The notes under the pieces are model-generated. The model saw only the letters and a program-made list of their open reading frames with translations. It ran no database searches and was not told the DNA's origin. A DNA stretch of 10,365 nt. Origin: Deltaproteobacteria bacterium (GTDB lineage Bacteria; Desulfobacterota; DSM-4660; Desulfatiglandales; HGW-15). Below are positions 6,593 through 10,365 of this stretch, piece after piece. The stretch spans positions 1 to 10,365 of the forward strand of contig JAFDHB010000126.1 in the NCBI GenBank assembly GCA_019308985.1, given 5' to 3'. The position numbers and the translations under genes are program-made. Numbering within the stretch: the first letter of the stretch is position 1; the number at the start of each line of letters is the position of its first letter.

Positions 6593-8343
6593 TCCAGTGG
6601 GTACATCCGGGCATTATCATCGGTTTGGGTGCGTTCCTGATCCCTTTTATTCCCTGGAAGAAAGTAAAGCTAGCATACTTTCTCATGCTCCCTATGGCAG
6701 GGCTCGTGATCCTGCTCCTGACATCAAGGGGCCTCTTTGGCCCGATTCCACCATGGCCCGAGTCACTCCATAAGTTTCAGATCCCCTTTTTGCACTATAC
6801 CCTGGAGTTGGTCAGGATAAACAAACTGAGCATGCTTTTCGGGTATGTTTATGTTTTGGCCGCCTTCTGCATGAACCTTTATGCACTTCGGGTAAAGAAC
6901 GATTGGGAGCATGTCGTGGCCATGATCTATGTTGGAAGTGCACTCGGAGCTGTTTTTGCGGGCGACTTTTTTACCCTCTTTTTCTGCCTTGAGATCATGT
7001 CCTGGGCCCCTTTTTTCCTGATCCTTTTCAGAGGAACCAGGAAAGCCCTCTCTGCGGCCATCAGGTATATCCTGTGGCATCATTTCAGCGGACTTCTCAT
7101 CCTGGCAGGCATTCTCCTGCATGCCCATCAAACCGGTTCCCTAAAATTTGAGCATTTACCGTGGGGTTGGGGCGAGGGTTATCTGGGTTATAATCTCATG
7201 CTGTTGGGCTTTATTACAAATGCGGCGACTGCGCCGTTCCACTCATGGCTTGCCGACACTTATCCTGAAGCTACACCGAGCGCTTCGGTCTATATGACGG
7301 CCTATACAACAAAGACCGCCGTGTTTTGTTTGATCATCACCTTTTCCGGCGTGCCCCTCTTGATGTGGCTGGGCGTGATATCGGCCATGTTTTCGGTGTT
7401 TATGGCCGTGCTTGAAAACGATGGAAGAAGGCTGCTTTCCTACCATATTGTATCCCAGGTGGGATACATGGTTGCCGGCGTAGGCATGGGGACTGAAATG
7501 GCCATAAACGGCGCTGCCGCTCATGCTTTTTGTCATATAATTTACAAGGCATTGCTTTACATGGGGGCAGGGTGCGCCCTGGTGGTTGCGGGAACGGCCA
7601 AATTTGACCGACTAGGGGGCTTGTATAAGTACATGCCTGTCTCCTTCTGGCTGACAATGGTTGGAGGTCTTTCCATCTCAGCCTTTCCGATGTTCAGCGG
7701 ATTCATCAGCAAGACGATGACCATCGAAGCGGCCGAACTCCTTGGGAAGCCGATCATATACCTGATGCTTGAAGGGGCCTCCATCGGCACTTTTCTCCAC
7801 ACCGGCCTCAAACTTCCGTGGAACATCTGGTTGCAAGGAAAAGATGAGCCTCCGGAAGATATCCGGTCCAGGTTGAGAGATTCTGCCATCAACACACCGA
7901 TAAACATGTTGATGGCCATGGGGATCCTTGCCTTTTTTTGTATTTTCCTGGGCCTGTATCCTGGGCTGCTCTATAGCATGCTCCCCTACCCCGTTGAATT
8001 TGTCCCCTATACTATCACGCGGGTCTTTTCATTGACCCAGATGTTTATCTTCACTTTCTTGGGATTCTGGCTCCTAAGGAAGATGCTTGGCGGTCACCCC
8101 ACATATGTCCTTGATACGGATTGGCTTGTCAGAATTCCCGGTATGAAGTTGATCCGCTTTTGCAATGGTCCCCTCCTTGTTTTCGGAGGCTTGCTTGACA
8201 GAAACATATTGAAATGGACGGCCTTTGTCCTCTCTGGCATCCGAGATCCTGGGCTGGAAGGGAAGATGACCCCTAGGACTATCGGATTGGGAGTGTTGGT
8301 AACGCTTATTGCATTTTCAATTTTTATCTTCGCACAGTTTTGA
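6589..8343 (+). CDS. Third, long antiporter-like subunit (D3) with Asn in place of the TM7 Lys
   Basis: This 584-residue NuoL/MrpD-superfamily protein is about 70 residues longer than its two neighbours. Conserved positions are Glu135 (CLEIMSW), the APFHSWLAD segment (215-223), Lys242 (TTKTAVF), His312, His316 and Lys320 in TM10, and Lys375 (FISKTM). The lysine that normally precedes AAxxPxHxWL is Asn211. The TNAATAPFH and YPEAT wording suggests a distinct subfamily and not a random mutation. The C-terminal extension holds further helices (about 482-499 and 563-582) and a YVLDTDWLVR segment (506-515) like that seen in long MrpA/NuoL-like subunits. The start is GTG at 6589, preceded by AGGAG at 6578-6582 and overlapping the previous stop (GTGA). 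It ends the antiporter cluster; 143 nt without a clear terminator follow. Confidence 0.88.
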   Translation: MIQWVHPGIIIGLGAFLIPFIPWKKVKLAYFLMLPMAGLVILLLTSRGLFGPIPPWPESLHKFQIPFLHYTLELVRINKLSMLFGYVYVLAAFCMNLYALRVKNDWEHVVAMIYVGSALGAVFAGDFFTLFFCLEIMSWAPFFLILFRGTRKALSAAIRYILWHHFSGLLILAGILLHAHQTGSLKFEHLPWGWGEGYLGYNLMLLGFITNAATAPFHSWLADTYPEATPSASVYMTAYTTKTAVFCLIITFSGVPLLMWLGVISAMFSVFMAVLENDGRRLLSYHIVSQVGYMVAGVGMGTEMAINGAAAHAFCHIIYKALLYMGAGCALVVAGTAKFDRLGGLYKYMPVSFWLTMVGGLSISAFPMFSGFISKTMTIEAAELLGKPIIYLMLEGASIGTFLHTGLKLPWNIWLQGKDEPPEDIRSRLRDSAINTPINMLMAMGILAFFCIFLGLYPGLLYSMLPYPVEFVPYTITRVFSLTQMFIFTFLGFWLLRKMLGGHPTYVLDTDWLVRIPGMKLIRFCNGPLLVFGGLLDRNILKWTAFVLSGIRDPGLEGKMTPRTIGLGVLVTLIAFSIFIFAQF

Positions 8344-8486
8344 GGAAATGGGCCAGGGAAGGATAAAATTTTGCCGAGTGATCCCTTGTCTAGGTGAGTT
8401 CTTAACAGTAGGCAGGTTGACTCCGACAGGAGGATATGGGATTGTACCTGATGTAGCAGTGATGCAATGCGGAACGGGAGGAAGGC

Positions 8487-9191
8487 ATGAACGATGAGAA
8501 ACGCCCCAGCCTTGATGAGCTTGTGAGCGAGATGTCACATAGCATAAAGAATATTCTCAACAAACTGGAAGGGGGCGCCTACATGGTCAATTCCGGCCTC
8601 AGCAGGGACAGACCTGAAATACTCAAGAGCGGCTGGTCAATATTGGAAGAGAACATAGACAGGGTCTCGGACCTCCTAATGAATATCCTTCTTTATTCAA
8701 AGGAGTGGGCTCCAGAGCCGGAGACATGTTCGCCGAATAAAATCCTAGATGACGTCTTTGATGTAATCAGGGGGCGGATCAGGGGCTCAAAGACGGAGCT
8801 GTCGAAGGAGTCGGCTCCGGAAGTTGAGGAGTGCCTGCTCGATCCAAAGGCGATTCACATGGCGCTCCTCAATATTTACGGCTATGTCATTGGGTCCCTG
8901 CGTCCGGGAGATAGGGGCTCTCGGGATGTCAGGCTTGAACTGGCGGCAGAGGAGGGGGATGAAGGAGTAAGGTTCAAGGTATTGGTATTTGGCCAGGGAG
9001 TTTCAACGGTGATCCACGAGACCGCCTTTGAGGAACTTTACAAAAGAGAACCAATGGACGCCACATTTGGTTTGCGTGTCGCAAAAAAGGTCGTCGAAGC
9101 GCATAGGGGGACCCTCACCCTTGAATCAATGCCTGGAGAAGGCCTGATTTTCACGGTCTACGTGCCGGCCAACCGGGAGGCGAGGGCCTGA
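8487..9191 (+). CDS. Histidine-kinase-like protein without sensor domain, degenerate ATP site
   Basis: A soluble 234-residue protein made only of a dimerisation/phosphoacceptor region and a HATPase-type domain. The H-box is at residues 16-34, with His18 in MSHSIKNILNKLEGG, followed by the second helix of the bundle (about 43-72). The HATPase part shows DPKAIHMALLNIYGY (119-133), VFGQGV (167-172), FGLRVAKKVVEAHRG (194-208) and a normal SMPGEGLIFTVYVP end. Against the family, the second N-box Asn is Tyr133, the G1-box Asp is Val167, and the GxGLGL lid is DATFGL. ATP binding may therefore be lost or altered. GGAGG (8477-8481) sits 5 nt before the ATG. It lies 143 nt downstream of D3 on the same strand and could be read through from the cluster. 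Its stop is 6 nt from the convergent receiver gene, a plausible partner. Confidence 0.8.
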   Translation: MNDEKRPSLDELVSEMSHSIKNILNKLEGGAYMVNSGLSRDRPEILKSGWSILEENIDRVSDLLMNILLYSKEWAPEPETCSPNKILDDVFDVIRGRIRGSKTELSKESAPEVEECLLDPKAIHMALLNIYGYVIGSLRPGDRGSRDVRLELAAEEGDEGVRFKVLVFGQGVSTVIHETAFEELYKREPMDATFGLRVAKKVVEAHRGTLTLESMPGEGLIFTVYVPANREARA

Positions 9192-9197
9192 GTTTCC

Positions 9198-9629
9198 CTA
9201 TTCCTTGAGCAGATCCTTGATGATCTTCACCAGTTCGTCGGGATTGACGGGTTTTTCGATAAAGGCATTGGGAGATGAGAACTTGGCTATCCCTTCCGTC
9301 TCTACCACATTCTTATCCCCGGCGGAAGGGTGCTTGAATATGAAATCCTTTAGATCCACACCCGTCACTTCCGACGCCCCGGAGATGACCACTATAGGGA
9401 TGTTGCAGAGTTCAGGGTCTTTTTTCAATTCCTGAAACATGGCGATTCCGCTTTGCTCCGGCATGATGAGGTCCAGGGTGATAAGGTCAGGCTTTTCTTT
9501 CCTTGCCAGCTCCAGTCCCTCCTTCCCGTTGGTGGCGCTGACGCTCTCATAGCCGTTATCTTCTACGATAAGACTGATGATGCTCACGTTGTCCGGATCA
9601 TCATCGACTATCAGGATCTTTTTCGGCAT
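9198..9629 (-). CDS. Receiver-only response regulator with extended beta4-beta5 region
   Basis: A 143-residue CheY-like receiver with no output domain. The acidic pocket is Asp9-Asp10-Asp11 (IVDDD), the predicted phosphorylation site is Asp53 (LDLIMP), the switch residue is Ser83 (VISGAS), and the conserved lysine is Lys126 (IEKPV). All key positions are intact, so it should accept a phosphoryl group. The stretch between Ser83 and Lys126 is about 20 residues longer than in CheY (43 versus about 22), adding a segment around 90-118. With no DNA-binding or enzymatic domain, it must signal by protein contact or act as a phosphate relay. GGAGG (9636-9640) precedes the ATG by 6 nt. It is downstream of the cyclic-nucleotide-fold gene on the same strand and convergent with the kinase-like gene. 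Confidence 0.92.
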   Translation of the reverse strand: MPKKILIVDDDPDNVSIISLIVEDNGYESVSATNGKEGLELARKEKPDLITLDLIMPEQSGIAMFQELKKDPELCNIPIVVISGASEVTGVDLKDFIFKHPSAGDKNVVETEGIAKFSSPNAFIEKPVNPDELVKIIKDLLKE

Positions 9630-9657
9630 CTCAATCCTCCTTTAGAAAACACGTTCC

Positions 9658-9686
9658 ATTCTATGTTCGGACAGGGGAAAAATCCA
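9658..9686 (-). promoter_or_regulatory. Candidate promoter of the receiver gene
   Basis: Read on the minus strand, TAGAAT (9658-9663) matches the -10 consensus at five of six positions, with a poor -35 (TGGATT, 9681-9686) 17 nt upstream. Initiation near 9651 would leave a leader of about 22 nt containing the ribosome site. It lies in the 75-nt gap after the cyclic-nucleotide-fold gene, so the receiver may be transcribed separately, co-transcribed, or both. Confidence 0.3.
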
Positions 9687-9704
9687 GAGGAAAAACAATA
9701 GGCC

Positions 9705-10187
9705 TCATAGCCCAAGGAGTTTCTGTATATCCGGGTGCTTTTTCATCACCTTCAGAAACTGTCCCGTGCGGCGATCCAGCCTGCCCTTGAGTATTTTCAT
9801 TATGGATTCCATGATGATAAAGCCCATGGTATGATCCTCCCTGAGCAGGGCCAGGAATTGCTCCCCGGGAGTATACAGGATCTCGCAAGGGTCCGAGCAG
9901 ATGGCGTAGCTGGTGTGGGTAGACCCGGGTATGAGCGAAGACCAGCCAAAGGAGTACCCGGACTTTATAGAACCAAGGGATATGATTATCATGGCAGATA
10001 CCTCGACCTCCAAAAGGATCTTGCCCCTCTTCAGCATGTAAAAATATTCGGCCTTGTCACCTTCCCGGTAGATGACCTCTCTTTCCTTGTATTGCCGTTT
10101 CTCCACAATGGGACATAGCTTTTCAAGCATCTCGTCCGTCAAGCCTTCCATCAGGTATATCTTCCTTATGTCCTCCATTGAAACCAT
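9705..10187 (-). CDS. Cyclic-nucleotide-fold (cNMP-binding-like) protein without HTH
   Basis: A 160-residue protein covering one cupin-like cyclic nucleotide-binding domain. Recognisable parts are the N-terminal helix (LTDEMLEKLCPIVEKRQY, 16-33), EVIYREGDKAEYFYMLKRGK (37-56), the phosphate-cassette region FGWSSLIPGSTHTSYAIC (80-97), and the closing helices (about 108-147). There is no room for the CRP/FNR helix-turn-helix. In the phosphate-binding cassette the usual FGE is Phe-Gly-Trp82 and the Arg of the RxA motif is missing (STHTSYA), so ordinary cAMP binding is doubtful. I recall FGWSAL-type domains of this kind as common stand-alone proteins in Desulfobacterota. A TCTCCT complement (10193-10198) gives an AGGAGA ribosome site 5 nt from the ATG. 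It is upstream of the receiver gene on the same strand, which suggests a shared signalling function. Confidence 0.85.
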   Translation of the reverse strand: MVSMEDIRKIYLMEGLTDEMLEKLCPIVEKRQYKEREVIYREGDKAEYFYMLKRGKILLEVEVSAMIIISLGSIKSGYSFGWSSLIPGSTHTSYAICSDPCEILYTPGEQFLALLREDHTMGFIIMESIMKILKGRLDRRTGQFLKVMKKHPDIQKLLGL

Positions 10188-10195
10188 GCGAATCT

Positions 10196-10222
10196 CCTGT
10201 CAAAATATTGGGGGTTGACAGG
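10196..10222 (-). promoter_or_regulatory. Perfect 8-bp inverted repeat over the ribosome site of the cyclic-nucleotide-fold gene
   Basis: CCTGTCAA (10196-10203) and TTGACAGG (10215-10222) are exact reverse complements around 11 nt. In the minus-strand mRNA the downstream arm runs into AGGAGA, so the AGG of the Shine-Dalgarno is within the stem, 8 nt from the start codon. It may be an mRNA hairpin controlling translation, or an operator for a dimeric regulator. No U-tract follows, so it is not a terminator. Confidence 0.5.
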
Positions 10223-10252
10223 CTGTTGCCCAAATCTTTTCCGCTCCACCCA

Positions 10253-10365
10253 TTGATGAACTCGTAAAAAGTCGAAATTGGGATGGCAAAGTAAAAAGCT
10301 TCAAGTTCAAGGCGCGCGAATCTCGTGTGATGAGGCGTACTTACCGTACGCCGCAATCACAACGA
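10253..10365. repeat. Right-edge intergenic repeat with long imperfect hairpin, cut by the window end
   Basis: From TTGATGAACTCG onward the sequence carries a block that I recall (inverse GAGTTCATCAA) as a dispersed intergenic repeat in Desulfobacterota. Its right part folds strongly: GGCGTAC (10334-10340), loop TTACC, GTACGCC (10346-10352). The stem is extended outward by TGTGAT (10326-10331) with ATCACA (10356-10361) across a small internal loop, then TCG/CGA with one bulge to the last base. There is no coding potential. The far end is outside the window, so element length and terminal repeats cannot be checked. Confidence 0.45.

Noticed and set aside
8417..8445. Promoter for the kinase-like gene: TTGACT (8417-8422) with GATTGT 17 nt later
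   Set aside because: The -35 is good, but the -10 matches at only three of six positions, so it is not strong enough to list as a feature.
8428..8456. AGGAGG followed by ATG at 8436, possible leader peptide before the kinase-like gene
   Set aside because: The spacing is only 2 nt and the frame closes after six codons; probably chance in a purine-rich stretch.
8309..8497. Plus-strand 62-codon frame spanning the end of D3 and the gap before the kinase-like gene
   Set aside because: It starts inside D3, lacks a ribosome site, and ends inside the kinase-like gene; no recognisable domain.
10215..10243. Plus-strand promoter using TTGACA at 10215-10220
   Set aside because: There is no -10 at proper distance (TTTCCG), and the hexamer is explained as an arm of the inverted repeat.

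Overview
The window looks like a chromosomal segment from a roughly 50% GC anaerobic bacterium. Desulfobacterota (the former Deltaproteobacteria) is the best guess. This rests on remembered family resemblance of the Mrp/Mbh-type subunits, the stand-alone kinase, receiver and cyclic-nucleotide-fold proteins, and the intergenic repeats at both ends. It is an inference, not a database result.

About 80% of the window (190-8343) is one plus-strand cluster of ten membrane-protein genes. In order they are MrpE, MrpF, MrpG, a stand-alone MbhD-like (MrpA C-terminal) protein, an MbhE-MrpB fusion, MrpC, a first MrpD-like antiporter subunit (D1), a second (D2), an 86-residue two-helix protein, and a third, larger antiporter subunit (D3). 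The order up to D1 matches the Na+/H+-antiporter half of archaeal membrane-bound hydrogenase (mbhA-H). No hydrogenase or quinone-module genes follow, and no full-length MrpA is present. Most junctions overlap (TAATG, TTGA, ATGA, GTGA), implying translational coupling. Two junctions instead carry gaps of 139 and 187 nt. The likely product is an ion-translocating membrane complex exchanging Na+ and H+, with three antiporter-type channels instead of Mrp's usual two. D1 and D3 each lack a different lysine of the canonical proton path; D2 has the full set.

Downstream (8487-10187) lies a small signalling group. A plus-strand histidine-kinase-like protein has no sensor domain and has lost key ATP-site residues. 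Converging on it from the minus strand, 6 nt away, are a receiver-only response regulator and, upstream of that, a cyclic-nucleotide-fold protein without a DNA-binding domain. Whether these regulate the antiporter cluster cannot be decided from the sequence.

The 1-189 region holds TTCGAATTTC-type repeats, two hairpins and a candidate promoter. The 10188-10365 region holds a perfect inverted repeat overlapping the ribosome binding site of the cyclic-nucleotide-fold gene, then part of a probable dispersed intergenic repeat that runs off the window. No rRNA, tRNA, CRISPR array, transposase or origin was seen.
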